The notes under the pieces: model-generated
What the model was told of the DNA's origin: nothing
Database searches by the model: none
Seen by the model: only the letters and a program-made list of their open reading frames with translations
Source: Rubrivivax sp.
Lineage (GTDB): Bacteria; Pseudomonadota; Gammaproteobacteria; Burkholderiales; Burkholderiaceae
DNA length: 64,000 nt
Reading direction: 5' to 3'
Assembly (NCBI GenBank): GCA_016790225.1
Contig: JAEUOZ010000006.1
Span: forward strand, 1 to 64,000
Part shown: piece after piece, positions 25,343 to 34,563 of the stretch
Layout of the letters: every line of letters begins with the position of its first letter
How positions within the stretch are numbered: position 1 is the first letter of the stretch
Position numbers and translations under genes: made by a program

Positions 25343-25825
25343 ATGTGCATGACAGGCTTTTCAGCCTGCACGACCGAGCTGCGGCGGCCCGATGCCCGCT
25401 ATGCCCCCACCGATGCCAAGGCCTCCTGCCTGTACGCCAACTCCACGCGCATCCTGCGCGAGGCGCGGGCGCGGGGCTTCGACAACGCGGTGGTCTGCGA
25501 TCCGGACGGCCAGGTGGCGGAGTTCGCCACGGCCAACCTCTTCTTCGTGTCCGAAGCGGGCGAGATCGTCACGCCCGCGGCCAACGGCAGCTTTCTCTCG
25601 GGCATCACGCGGGCGCGCGTCATCCAGCTGCTGGCCGACGATGGCCAGCCGGTGGTGGAGCGCAGCGTGCAGCCGCAGGAACTGCTCGCCGCCCGCGAGA
25701 TCTTCAACACCGGAAACTATGCCAAGGTCACGCCCTGCACACGCTTCCTGGATCGCGAGTTGCCGGTGGGCCCAGTGGCGCGGCGCGCGCATGAGCTGTA
25801 CCTGCAGTTCATGCGCCAGACTTGA
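25343..25825 (+). pseudogene. C-terminal half of a branched-chain aminotransferase (5'-truncated)
   Basis: 160 residues matching the second half of class-IV PLP aminotransferases of the IlvE type, which are normally about 300 residues. The catalytic Lys is kept in APTDAKASCLYANS, as are EFATANLFFV, FLSGITRARV and IFNTGNYAKVTP. The first about 140 residues, which carry part of the cofactor pocket and the dimer interface, are missing, and the upstream 85 bp cannot code for them. Likely a deletion remnant, perhaps not functional. Start ATG 25343 lies within what would be mid-protein in full-length relatives (MTGFSACTTELRRPDARYAP). Confidence 0.7.
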
Positions 25826-25837
25826 GGGTGGGCCGGC

Positions 25838-26824
25838 TCAGCGGCGCACGCCGGCATAGCTGAGCTCGCCGCGAACATTCAGGGTCAGCGTGGCGCGGCC
25901 CTGCTCGCGGCTCCACAGCAGCGTGCTGCCGTCGGTCAGCGTGGGGGCCTGCGTGAGATGGCCCCCTGCATGCGTCAGCTCCAGTTGCAGCGTGCCGATG
26001 CGCGGATGCTGGGAAGAGAGCTCGACGCGCGAACCGCCCAGCGCTCGCCAGCGCACCTGAACGCCCGCCGCCGACGAGCCCCGGCTGTCCGAGACGATGT
26101 CGCCCACGTAGACCCCTTCGGCCTGCGCCATCAGCGCAGGCGCATCCTCGGCCGCGTCACCGAAGGCGGACGTTGCCGCAGCCGGCGCGGGCTCGGCCGC
26201 GCCGGTGGGTGCCACGGCGGCGGGCGAAGCGGCCGATGCAACCCCCGTCGCTGGCGCCGATGACGCCGAGGGCGCCGGCAGCGGGCGCGCCACCCACCAG
26301 CCGGCAGCCGCCAGGCCCAGGCCCAGCAAGGACAGCGTCCAGACCCAGGGGAAGGCACGCCGCGCCGCTGCGGAGCTGGCAGGGCCTGCGGCGGCCATGC
26401 CGCTGTCGCGCAGCGGCACATCCACGGCGGCCGGGCCTTCCAGCTGGCGCCGCACGGCGCGCAGCAAGGCCTGGAAGCCTTCGTGTTCCGCTTCGCCTTG
26501 CCAGCCCGCCAGATCCACGGTATGCCGTCGGCTGAATTCCAGCGGCAGGCGCGCAGGCTCCAGCCAGGCCGGGACCAGCGCCTCGCGCTGTGCGGCGCGC
26601 GACGCCTCTGCCCTGACCCATTGAGATTGCACGGCGGCGCCGGACCAGAGCACCACGGCGCAGCCCGCGGCGTCCAGCGCCTGCTCGATGGCCTGGTCAA
26701 AGTGCTCCCCGGCCACGAGCTCGCGATCCCACCAGACGCTCAGGCCTTCGCGCTGCAGCGCCCGGGCCAGGCGCTGTGCGTGAGTGCGATCCGCGCTGGC
26801 GTAGCTGATGAAGACCTGGCTCAT
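25838..26824 (-). CDS. Membrane-anchored TIR-domain protein
   Basis: 328 residues. Residues 1-130 form a bacterial TIR domain: MSQVFISYASADRTHAQRL, LSVWWDRELVAGEHFDQAI, and SQWVRAEASRA with a conserved Glu near 71 at the position of the NADase catalytic Glu. A membrane helix follows at about 163-183 (VWTLSLLGLGLAAAGWWVA), then an Ala/Pro-rich linker, then a C-terminal beta-rich domain of about 90 residues (residues 235-328) probably in the periplasm. Divergent from the YhaO/YhaN-like pair, with 116 bp between. TIR domains act in signalling, NAD cleavage or protein contacts; which applies here cannot be told. Confidence 0.82.
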   Translation of the reverse strand: MSQVFISYASADRTHAQRLARALQREGLSVWWDRELVAGEHFDQAIEQALDAAGCAVVLWSGAAVQSQWVRAEASRAAQREALVPAWLEPARLPLEFSRRHTVDLAGWQGEAEHEGFQALLRAVRRQLEGPAAVDVPLRDSGMAAAGPASSAAARRAFPWVWTLSLLGLGLAAAGWWVARPLPAPSASSAPATGVASAASPAAVAPTGAAEPAPAAATSAFGDAAEDAPALMAQAEGVYVGDIVSDSRGSSAAGVQVRWRALGGSRVELSSQHPRIGTLQLELTHAGGHLTQAPTLTDGSTLLWSREQGRATLTLNVRGELSYAGVRR

Positions 26825-26940
26825 GTCGCCAACCGTAGCTGCACCGGCCGCCCGTGTCCAGCGGGATCAGCCTGCAGCGGCGGCGCGCGGCCACAATGCC
26901 GCAGCGCAAACGCCTGCCGGGCAGGCCCTTCCACCGACGC

Positions 26941-28089
26941 ATGATCCGCCTCCTGCACACGGCCGACTGGCAGATCGGCCGCATCTTCCAGGCCTTCGAG
27001 CCTGACGACGCCGCGGCGCTGTTCGAGGCGCGCTTTCGCGTGGTGGAGCGGCTGGCCGCGCTGGCGCGTGAAGACCAGGTGCATGCGGTGCTGGTGGCGG
27101 GCGACGTCTTCGACAGCCAGACGGTGTCCGACAAGACGCTGCGCCGGCTCTTTCAGGCCATGCAGGGCTTCGAGGGGCCCTGGGTGCTGCTGCCCGGCAA
27201 CCACGACGCCGCGCTGGCCGAATCCGTGTGGTCCCGCGCGGCACGCCTGGGCGTGGTGCCGCCGCAGGTGCACTGTGTGCTGCAGCCCCAGCCGCTGCGC
27301 CTGGCCGGGCAGCTCACCGTGCTGCCCGCGCCGCTGACCCAGCGCCACACGGCCGCCGATCTGACCGCCTGGTTCGATGCCGCGCCCAGCGCCGAAGGCG
27401 ATGTGCGCCTCGGGCTGGCCCACGGCTGCGTGCAGGGCATCCTGGCCGAGGGCATCGATTCGGCCAACCCGATCGCGGCTGATCGCGCCGGGCGCGCGCG
27501 CCTGGACTATCTGGCCCTGGGTGATTGGCACGGCACGCGCGCCGTCGATGAGCGCAGCTGGTATGCCGGCACGCCGGAGACCGATCGCTTTCGCGCCAAC
27601 GATTCAGGCCAGGCGCTGCGCGTGGACATCGCCGGCCCCGGCGCTGCGCCGCAGGTGCAGGTGCTGGCCACCGGGCTGCACCGCTGGCGCACCCTGGAGC
27701 AGCGCTTTGCCGTCGCCAGCGATGTGGAGCTCTGCCTGCAGGCGCTGCAGGCCCTGCGGCCGCACGAGGTGCTGCAGCTGCAGTGGCAGGGGCACTGCGA
27801 TCTGGCAGATTACCGGCGCCTGCAGGCTGCGCTGGAGGCCGCCCGCGCCCGCGTCCGTGCGCTGGTCTGCGAGGCGCAGGCGCTGCAGGTGCTGCCCACG
27901 CAGCAGGACATCGATGCGCTGCAGGCCGACGGCTTCGTGGGCGATGCGCTGGCCACCCTGCGCGAACAGCTGCAGGGCCCGCAGGCCGAGCCGGCCCGCC
28001 AGGCGCTGCTGATCCTGGCGCAGGCGCTGCAGCCCGATGGACCCGCGCAGCAGGCCGCCGGCGAAGCCTTGCCGGGGAGCGCAGCATGA
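26941..28089 (+). CDS. YhaO/SbcD-like DNA repair nuclease (metallophosphoesterase)
   Basis: 382 residues. Calcineurin-like phosphoesterase motifs: LLHTADWQIG, VAGDVFDSQ, LLPGNHD, LAHGCVQG and ALGDWHGTR, as in the SbcD/Mre11/YhaO group. Start ATG 26941 begins the fold; an earlier in-frame start would add 29 basic residues. Its stop overlaps the ATPase start by four bases (ATGA), so the pair is coupled and probably forms an SbcCD-like complex that trims DNA ends. The C-terminal Gln/Ala-rich region may contact the partner's coiled coil. Confidence 0.88.
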   Translation: MIRLLHTADWQIGRIFQAFEPDDAAALFEARFRVVERLAALAREDQVHAVLVAGDVFDSQTVSDKTLRRLFQAMQGFEGPWVLLPGNHDAALAESVWSRAARLGVVPPQVHCVLQPQPLRLAGQLTVLPAPLTQRHTAADLTAWFDAAPSAEGDVRLGLAHGCVQGILAEGIDSANPIAADRAGRARLDYLALGDWHGTRAVDERSWYAGTPETDRFRANDSGQALRVDIAGPGAAPQVQVLATGLHRWRTLEQRFAVASDVELCLQALQALRPHEVLQLQWQGHCDLADYRRLQAALEAARARVRALVCEAQALQVLPTQQDIDALQADGFVGDALATLREQLQGPQAEPARQALLILAQALQPDGPAQQAAGEALPGSAA

Positions 28090-30716
28090 AGCTCAGACGG
28101 CTGCGGGTGGAGCAGTTCAAGCGCTTTCGGGCGCCCTTCGAGCTGCGCGATCTGACCGAGGGGATCAACCTCATCGCCGCCCCCAACGAATCAGGCAAGT
28201 CGACGCTGGTGGAAGCCCTCCGCGCGGCCTTCTTCGAGCGCCACCGCTCCAGCTCGGTGGAGTACCTGCGGCCTTGGGGCGACAGCGCCGCCACGCCCAC
28301 GGTGGAACTGGATTTTGAGCTGAACGGCCAGCCGGCCCACCTGCTCAAGCGCTTTCTCGGCCGGCGCGCCTGTGAACTGCGCATCGGCGGCCAGACACTG
28401 GACGGCCAGGCGGCGGAAGATCACCTGGCCGCGCTGCTGGGCTTTCGCTTCGCGGGCAAGGGCGCCAGCTCCGACGAGCACTGGGGCATTCCCGGGCTGC
28501 TGTGGGTGCAGCAGGCGCGATCGCATGAACTCGCGGGCGCCGTGGGCCATGCGCGAGACCATCTGCGCCAGGCGCTGGGCCACGCCTTCGGCGAACTGGC
28601 GGCCACGCGCGGGGATGCGCTGCTGCAGACCCTGCAGGCGCAGCGCAACGAGCTGCTCACGCCCAGCGGCGGCGCGCCACGCGGCGCCTACGAAAAGGCG
28701 CTGAAGCTGCACGGCGAGCTTCAGCAGCGCCTGGCCGAGCACCAGGCGGCGATCGATCGCTACCGCAGCGATGTCGACCGGCTGGCCACGCTGCGCCGCG
28801 AACAGGCCCGCGATGATCAGCAACAGCCGGTGCGGCACACGCGCGAGCAGCTGGCCGCCGCGCAGCGCGCGCTGGACCAGGCGCGCGGCCTGGCCGAGCG
28901 GCTTCAGCAAGCGCAGCAGCAGGCGCAGCAGTGGCAGCAGCAGCAGCTGAACCTGAGCGCGCAGCTGGGCGCGATGCTCACGGAAGCCGCGGCGCTGCCG
29001 CAGCGCGAGGCGCGCCTGCTGGCCGCCCGAGAGGCCGCGGCCAGCGCCGACGCGCGCGAACGCGAGCAGGACACGCGCCTGGCGCTGGCCCGGGAGGCCG
29101 AGGCGCAGGCCCGCGCTGCCCTGGCGCGTGGCCGGGATCAGGCCGAACAGGCGCGACGTCAGCAGCTGGCGGCCGAACTCAGCGTACGCTGCGAAGCGGC
29201 TGCGCTGGCCCTGGCGCGCGCGCAGGAGGCCCAGGACCGCCTGGTGCCGCTGCTGGCCCAGGTGCAGGCGCTGGCCTTGCCCCAGGGCACCCTGGCCGAG
29301 CTGCGCAAGGCGCAGGCCGCGTTGTCCAGGCTGGAAGCCCAGCTGGAGGCTGTGGCCACCACGCTGGAGCTGGATCTGCTGCCAGGCGTCACCGTGTCGG
29401 TGCAGGGCCAGCAGGCGCAAGGCCAGAGCCGGCGCACACTGCTTCAACACACGCAGATCGACATCCCCGGCGTGGGCCGGCTGAGCATCGGACCAGGCGG
29501 CACCGATATGGACCACTTGCGCCAGAAGGTCGAGACTTCGCGTTCAGCACTGCTCGATCGCCTGCGGCCATTGGGCGCCAGCACCCTGGCCGAGCTGGAA
29601 ACACGCGCCCAGCAACACACGCAGCGCGAAGCCGAGGCCCAGGCGGGCCACCAGCTGCTGCAAGGCCTGGCGCCCCGGGGCGTGGCTGCGCTGGAGCAGG
29701 AACTGGCCGGGCTGCGCCAGCAGTGGACGATGCTGGGCGGGGGCGCCGCTGCGGTCGAGCCCGCGGGCATCAGCCCTGAAGACCTTGCCGCGGCCGAGCA
29801 GCGGGAGCTGCAGGCCCGCAACGCGGTGGAAACCGCCTCGCAGCGGCTCAACGATGCCCGGGTGGCCGCCGCCCGGGAGCGTGCGCAGGCGAAGGCGGCC
29901 GAGGATGAGCTGGCCTCGCTGGCACGGCTGCTGCAGGATCCGGCCCGTGCCGCGCGGCAGGCCGCGAGCGCGCAGGCGCTGGCCGAGGCCCAGGCACAGC
30001 ACGCGCGCGCGCAGCAGGCCAGCCAGCAACTGCAGCAGCAGTCGGCCGGCCTGAACCTGCAGCTGCTGCAGCAGAACGTGGAGCGCCTCGGCGCCAGCGC
30101 CCAGGCGCTGGAGCAGGAACAGCAGCGCCGCGCCCGGGACATCGCCGCGCTGGAGGCCGCGCTGGAAGCCCAGGGCGCCAGCGGCCTGGAAGAACAGGCG
30201 GCCGAGCTGCAGCGAGATGCCCAGACCGCACAGCGCCGCTGCCGGGAACTGGCCCAGCGCGCACAGGCCCTGGATCATCTGGTGCAGCTGCTGCGCGACA
30301 AGCGCGCGGCGCTGGCGCAGCGGCTGCGCGCGCCGCTGCAGAAGCACCTGAACCACGCGCTGGGCATCCTGTTTCCCGGTGCGCACATCGAGGTGGACGA
30401 GCAGCTGGCGCCTGGACGCCTGACGCGCCAGCTGGCCGGGCGCGAAGAGACCGGCAGCTTCGAGGAGATGAGTGTCGGCGCGCGTGAACAGTTGGGCATC
30501 GTGGCTCGGCTGGCCTATGCCGATCTGCTGCGCGAGGCCGGACGGCCCACGCTGCTGGTCCTGGACGATGCCCTGGTGCACAGCGACGAAGAGCGCGTGG
30601 GCTGCATGCAGCAGGTGCTGTACGACGCCGGCCAGCGCCACCAGCTGCTGATCTTCACCTGCCACCCGGCCGCCTGGCGCGATCTGGGCGTTCCGGTGCG
30701 GCGCATCGAAACCTGA
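28086..30716 (+). CDS. YhaN/SbcC-like ATPase with long coiled coil
   Basis: 876 residues, RecF/SMC-type. Walker A is APNESGKST near residue 35, the ABC signature is SVGAREQLGIVARLAYA near 800, and Walker B is TLLVLDDALVHSDEE near 825. Long Gln/Ala/Arg-rich coiled-coil segments lie between. A glycine-containing segment near 440-480 (LLPGVTVSVQ, VGRLSIGPGG) replaces the zinc hook of SbcC, as in YhaN-like proteins. Partner of the nuclease encoded just upstream. Probable role in DNA end processing; a link with the divergent TIR gene is only positional. Confidence 0.88.
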   Translation: MKLRRLRVEQFKRFRAPFELRDLTEGINLIAAPNESGKSTLVEALRAAFFERHRSSSVEYLRPWGDSAATPTVELDFELNGQPAHLLKRFLGRRACELRIGGQTLDGQAAEDHLAALLGFRFAGKGASSDEHWGIPGLLWVQQARSHELAGAVGHARDHLRQALGHAFGELAATRGDALLQTLQAQRNELLTPSGGAPRGAYEKALKLHGELQQRLAEHQAAIDRYRSDVDRLATLRREQARDDQQQPVRHTREQLAAAQRALDQARGLAERLQQAQQQAQQWQQQQLNLSAQLGAMLTEAAALPQREARLLAAREAAASADAREREQDTRLALAREAEAQARAALARGRDQAEQARRQQLAAELSVRCEAAALALARAQEAQDRLVPLLAQVQALALPQGTLAELRKAQAALSRLEAQLEAVATTLELDLLPGVTVSVQGQQAQGQSRRTLLQHTQIDIPGVGRLSIGPGGTDMDHLRQKVETSRSALLDRLRPLGASTLAELETRAQQHTQREAEAQAGHQLLQGLAPRGVAALEQELAGLRQQWTMLGGGAAAVEPAGISPEDLAAAEQRELQARNAVETASQRLNDARVAAARERAQAKAAEDELASLARLLQDPARAARQAASAQALAEAQAQHARAQQASQQLQQQSAGLNLQLLQQNVERLGASAQALEQEQQRRARDIAALEAALEAQGASGLEEQAAELQRDAQTAQRRCRELAQRAQALDHLVQLLRDKRAALAQRLRAPLQKHLNHALGILFPGAHIEVDEQLAPGRLTRQLAGREETGSFEEMSVGAREQLGIVARLAYADLLREAGRPTLLVLDDALVHSDEERVGCMQQVLYDAGQRHQLLIFTCHPAAWRDLGVPVRRIET

Positions 30717-30754
30717 GCCTCGGCTTGATCGGGCCGACGCGCTATCGTCGCGAC

Positions 30755-31717
30755 ATGAACGTACCGACTACCGGGGCCGCGGCGCGGCCCGAGGTCCTGA
30801 TCAGCGAGGTCGGCCCGCGCGACGGGCTGCAGAGCGTCAAGGCCACCATGCCCACGGCCGCCAAGCTCGCCTGGCTGGACGCATTGCACGCCAGCGGCCT
30901 GCGCGAGGTGGAAGCGGCGTCCTTCGTGCCCGCACGGCTGCTGCCGCAGATGGCCGATGCGGCCGAGGTCATCCGCCATGCGATCGGCCTGCCGGGCTGG
31001 ACGGTCATGGCCCTGGTGCCCAACCGGCGCGGCGCGGAAGCGGCGCTGGCGGCCGGTGTCCACAAGATCACGCTGCCAGTCAGCGCCAGCGAGGCGCACT
31101 CGCTGGCCAATGTCCGCAAGACACCGGCGCAGATGGTGGACGAGGTGCGCGAGATCGTCGCGCTGCGCAACGCCACGGCGCCCGCCGTGGGCATCGAGGC
31201 CGGCGTGTCCACGGCCTTCGGCTGCACGCTGCAGGGCGAGGTCAGCGAAGACGCGGTGATCCGCCTGGCCGAAGCCCTGGCCGAAGCGGGGGTGGACGAC
31301 GTGGGCCTGTCGGACACCACCGGCATGGCCAACCCGGCGCAGGTGCGGCGGCTGTTCCAGCGCTGCTTCTCGGCCATCGGCGGCAAGACCGGCGCCGCGC
31401 ACCTGCACAACACGCGCGGCCTGGGCCTGGCCAACTGCCTGGCGGCCTGGGACGCGGGCGTGCGCACCTTCGACAGTTCCCTGGGCGGCCTGGGTGGCTG
31501 CCCCTACGCGCCCGGCGCCTCCGGCAATGTGGTGACCGAAGACCTGGTCTTCATGTTCGAGGCCATGGGCATCACCACCGGCGTCGATCTGGCGCGATTG
31601 ATGGCGGCGCGCGATCCGCTGGCGGCCGGCTTGCCGGGTGAGCCGATCTACGGCATGACGCCGCTGGCCGGCCTGCCCAAGGGCTGGCGCAGCACCACGG
31701 GAGGTGTCCATGTCTGA
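30755..31717 (+). CDS. Hydroxymethylglutaryl-CoA lyase
   Basis: 320 residues. TIM-barrel lyase that splits HMG-CoA or similar 3-hydroxyacyl-CoA into acetyl-CoA and a keto acid in leucine breakdown. Visible signatures: SEVGPRDGLQSV near the N terminus, AAHLHNTRGLGLAN (metal-binding His), and the family motif GGCPYAPGASGNV with the catalytic Cys near 250. ATG 30755 is chosen over an upstream in-frame start at 30725. The stop overlaps the CoA-transferase start by 8 nt, so they form an operon. The leucine-pathway carboxylase genes are not here, so it could also act on another branched hydroxyacyl-CoA. Confidence 0.88.
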   Translation: MNVPTTGAAARPEVLISEVGPRDGLQSVKATMPTAAKLAWLDALHASGLREVEAASFVPARLLPQMADAAEVIRHAIGLPGWTVMALVPNRRGAEAALAAGVHKITLPVSASEAHSLANVRKTPAQMVDEVREIVALRNATAPAVGIEAGVSTAFGCTLQGEVSEDAVIRLAEALAEAGVDDVGLSDTTGMANPAQVRRLFQRCFSAIGGKTGAAHLHNTRGLGLANCLAAWDAGVRTFDSSLGGLGGCPYAPGASGNVVTEDLVFMFEAMGITTGVDLARLMAARDPLAAGLPGEPIYGMTPLAGLPKGWRSTTGGVHV

Positions 31718-32972
31718 CGCTCCAAAACAGCCGACGGCTGCTGCCGCAAGCGACGCGGCGCCCGGGCTCGCCGCGCTGCCGCTGGCCGGCTTGCGCATGG
31801 TCGAGTTCACGCACATGGTGATGGGCCCCAGCTGCGGCATGGTGCTGGCCGATCTGGGCGCCGAGGTCATCAAGGTCGAGCCCGTGGCGGGCGACAACAC
31901 GCGCAAGCTGCTGGGCAGCGGCGCGGGCTTCTTTGCGGTCTTCAACCGCAACAAGAAGAGCCTGGCGGTGGACACCAAGGATCCGCGCGGCCTGGAGGTG
32001 GTGCTCAAGCTCATCGCCAGCGCCGATGTCTTCAGCGAGAACTTCAAGGCCGGCACCATGGACCGGCTGGGCCTTTCCAACGCGCGGCTGATGGCCCTGA
32101 ACCCGCGCCTGATCTGCGTGTCGCTCAAGGGCTTCATGCCCGGCCCCTACGAGCACCGCACCGCGCTGGACGAGGTGGTGCAGATGATGGGCGGGCTGGC
32201 CTACATGACCGGCCCCGAAGGCCGGCCGCTGCGCGCCGGCTCCAGCGTCAACGACATCATGGGCGGCATGTTTGCCGCCATCGGCGTGCTGGCCGCGCTG
32301 CAGCAGAGGCACCTCACCGGCCGCGGCCAGGAAGTGCAGAGCGCGCTGTTCGAGAACAACGTGCTGCTGGTGGCGCAGCACATGATGCAGTTTGCGCTGA
32401 CCGGCAAACCCGCCGCACCGATGCCCAGCCGCATCAGCGCCTGGGCCGTCTACGACGTCTTCACCGTGAAGGACGGCGAGCAGATCTTTCTGGCCGCGGT
32501 GAGCGATACGCAGTGGGCGCTGATGTGCGAGGAATTCGGCTTCGCCGACCTGAAGGCCGATACGCGCCTGGCCAGCAACAACGACCGCGTGCGCAGCCGC
32601 GAGTGGATGCTGCCGCAGCTGCGCGAACGCTTTGCCGGCCACCCTGCTGCAGAGCTGGCGCAGCGCTTCGAACGCATCGGCCTGCCCTACGCGCCGATCA
32701 CCCGCCCGCAGGATCTGTTCAAGGACGAACACCTGATGGCCACCGGCGGTCTGGCGCCGCTGACCGTACCCGCCGATGCCAGCGGCGCGAGGAGCGCCGT
32801 GCAGACCCGCGTGCCGCTGATCCCGCTGTCCCTCTCCGGCCAACGCATGCCCGTGCGCCTGCCCCCGCCTTCGCTGGGCGAACACTCGCGCGAACTGCTG
32901 GCCAGCCTGGGGTATGACACTGCGGCGATCGACGCCCTGGTGGCCGACGGCGTGGTGGCGGCCGGCGACTGA
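31710..32972 (+). CDS. CaiB/BaiF-family CoA transferase (class III)
   Basis: 420 residues. Starts with a short Ala-rich leader and then the family core: MVEFTHMVMGPSCGMVLADL, LGAEVIKVEPVAGDNTR, FFAVFNRNKKSLAVD and a catalytic Asp-like position in SLKGFMPGPYEHRTALDE. ATG 31710 has GGGAGG 5 nt upstream; a GTG two codons earlier is possible. Transfers CoA between organic acids. Coupling with HMG-CoA lyase suggests the lyase substrate is activated here by CoA transfer. Confidence 0.88.
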   Translation: MSDAPKQPTAAAASDAAPGLAALPLAGLRMVEFTHMVMGPSCGMVLADLGAEVIKVEPVAGDNTRKLLGSGAGFFAVFNRNKKSLAVDTKDPRGLEVVLKLIASADVFSENFKAGTMDRLGLSNARLMALNPRLICVSLKGFMPGPYEHRTALDEVVQMMGGLAYMTGPEGRPLRAGSSVNDIMGGMFAAIGVLAALQQRHLTGRGQEVQSALFENNVLLVAQHMMQFALTGKPAAPMPSRISAWAVYDVFTVKDGEQIFLAAVSDTQWALMCEEFGFADLKADTRLASNNDRVRSREWMLPQLRERFAGHPAAELAQRFERIGLPYAPITRPQDLFKDEHLMATGGLAPLTVPADASGARSAVQTRVPLIPLSLSGQRMPVRLPPPSLGEHSRELLASLGYDTAAIDALVADGVVAAGD

Positions 32973-33018
32973 TCGCGGCGAAGACCCGGGTCAAAGGGTC
33001 GCCGGCCTGCGGAGATCT

Positions 33019-33411
33019 TCAGCGCAGCTGCCCCTCCACATAGAACCAGCGCCCCGCCTCGCGCAGAAAACGGCTGGTCTCGTGAAGACGGTGCGCGCGG
33101 CCGCCGAGCTTGCTGCGGGCGACAAATTCGACCGTGGCCTCGGTCGGGCTCGCCGTCAGCACCTGCCTGACCTCCAAACCCAGCCAACGCAGCCCCGGCT
33201 CGAAGCTCGGCGGCTCAGCCGGCCGCGTGCTGGCATGCCAGGTGTCGCGCAGGTAGTCGCCGCGAAGCAGCACATAGGCGCTGTAGCGCGATCGCATCAG
33301 GCTCTCGGCGTCAGGCGCCTGCAGGTGCAGGGCGCCGACATGCCAGCGCGCGCAGCAGTCGCCCAGCCGCAGCGGGCGGCCACAGGGGCAGGGATCGGTG
33401 TCGCGGGTCAT
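33019..33411 (-). CDS. YchJ-family SEC-C motif protein
   Basis: 130 residues. The N terminus carries DPCPCGRPLRLGDCC, the zinc-binding SEC-C motif seen also at the SecA tail, followed by the UPF0225/YchJ core (LMRSRYSAYVLLRGDYLRDTW) and EFVARSKLGGRAHRLHETS. Function unknown in general. ATG 33411 begins the motif; the frame extends upstream to 33531 without support. Convergent with the CoA-transferase gene. Confidence 0.85.
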   Translation of the reverse strand: MTRDTDPCPCGRPLRLGDCCARWHVGALHLQAPDAESLMRSRYSAYVLLRGDYLRDTWHASTRPAEPPSFEPGLRWLGLEVRQVLTASPTEATVEFVARSKLGGRAHRLHETSRFLREAGRWFYVEGQLR

Positions 33412-33616
33412 GTTCTGGGGGCGGTCGCGGACATCGCCGGGGCACGTGCACACAAGAAGCAGCAGCGTGGCAGGACGGTGGAGCCGAATCGGGGGTGAGA
33501 CATCATCGCAGCGCGGCGCCGCGTCATCCATCGGGTGGAGAAGCCTTGGGGCAGACCCACTTGTCCGCCACGCCGCCCGGCGCTACGCTGGCCCCCCTTT
33601 GGAGGAGAGCCTTGCC

Positions 33617-34513
33617 ATGAACCTATCGCGCTTCTTTTCGCTGGCGGAAATGACGGCTTCTGACACTGCGCGCCAGAAGGGCATCCCCAACGAGCCCGAT
33701 GCACAGCAGCTGCAACACCTGCGGAACCTGGCCAATGCGGTGCTCGATCCGCTGCGCGAGGCGGTCGGCGCGCCGATCAAGGTGAGCTCGGGTTTCCGCA
33801 GCCCGCAGCTGAACGCCGCCATTCCGGGCTCCAGCAGCACCAGCCAGCACTCGCTGGGCCAGGCGGCCGATCTGCAGCCCAGCACGGTCTCGGTACTGGA
33901 ACTGTTCAAGACCGTCATCCGGCTGGGCCTGCCCTTCGACCAGGTCATCTTCGAGGCGCGCAGCGCGCAATCCAAGTGGGTGCATGTGTCGCACAAGGCT
34001 GGCGCCAACCGCGGCGAGATCCGCGTGGCGCAGTTCGATGCCAACGGCAAACCGACCAGCTACCCCTTGATCTCACGGGACGCTGCGCTGGCGATGAGCG
34101 ACCCCACGGCCCCTCGCTCCCGCGGCGCCCGCAGCGCGTTGCCTGCGCTGACCTATGTGGAGTCCGGCGACGAACCCCACCACGAACCGCCCGCCGAGCA
34201 AGCGCCGGCGAAGAAGACCGCCGCGAAGAAGGCGGCACCCCGGAAGACGGCCGCGAAGGCGCCTGCAGCGAAGGCGCCGCCAGCGAAGAAGGCCGCTGCG
34301 AAGAAGACCGCTGCATCGCCAAAGTCGCCGACGGCGAAGAAGGCCGCAGTCAAAAAAGCCGCGCCCCCGAAGGCCGGCGCGGCGGCCAAGGCGCCGGCAA
34401 AGCAGTCCGCCCCCGCAAAGGCCGCGGCCAAGGCTCCCGCCAAGGCAACGCCCAAGGCCACCGCCGCAAAGGCTGTGCCCCGCAAATCGCCCGGCCGCAA
34501 GTCAGCCGGCTGA
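33617..34513 (+). CDS. Peptidase M15-like domain fused to a histone-H1-like tail
   Basis: 298 residues. Residues 1-150 form an M15A D,D-peptidase-like fold: IKVSSGFRSPQLNAAIPG, SQHSLGQAADLQP (His and Asp ligands) and WVHVSHKAG (third His). No signal peptide is visible. Residues about 195-298 are an Ala/Lys/Pro tail with repeated AAKK, PAKK and KAAAKK blocks like histone H1 or bacterial AlgP/Hc1-type tails. GGAGGAGAG precedes ATG 33617. The peptidase part alone resembles phage endolysin-like proteins. The tail would bind nucleic acid or acidic polymers. Confidence 0.8.
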   Translation: MNLSRFFSLAEMTASDTARQKGIPNEPDAQQLQHLRNLANAVLDPLREAVGAPIKVSSGFRSPQLNAAIPGSSSTSQHSLGQAADLQPSTVSVLELFKTVIRLGLPFDQVIFEARSAQSKWVHVSHKAGANRGEIRVAQFDANGKPTSYPLISRDAALAMSDPTAPRSRGARSALPALTYVESGDEPHHEPPAEQAPAKKTAAKKAAPRKTAAKAPAAKAPPAKKAAAKKTAASPKSPTAKKAAVKKAAPPKAGAAAKAPAKQSAPAKAAAKAPAKATPKATAAKAVPRKSPGRKSAG

Positions 34514-34563
34514 CCGCCACGCCGACGCGTCGGGCCTGGGCCCAGGGCCCGGCACCCGGCGCG

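Noticed and set aside
34529..34550. GC palindrome CCTGGGCCCAGG between the M15 and glyoxalase-fold genes as a terminator
   Set aside because: There is no T-run on either strand, so intrinsic termination is not supported.
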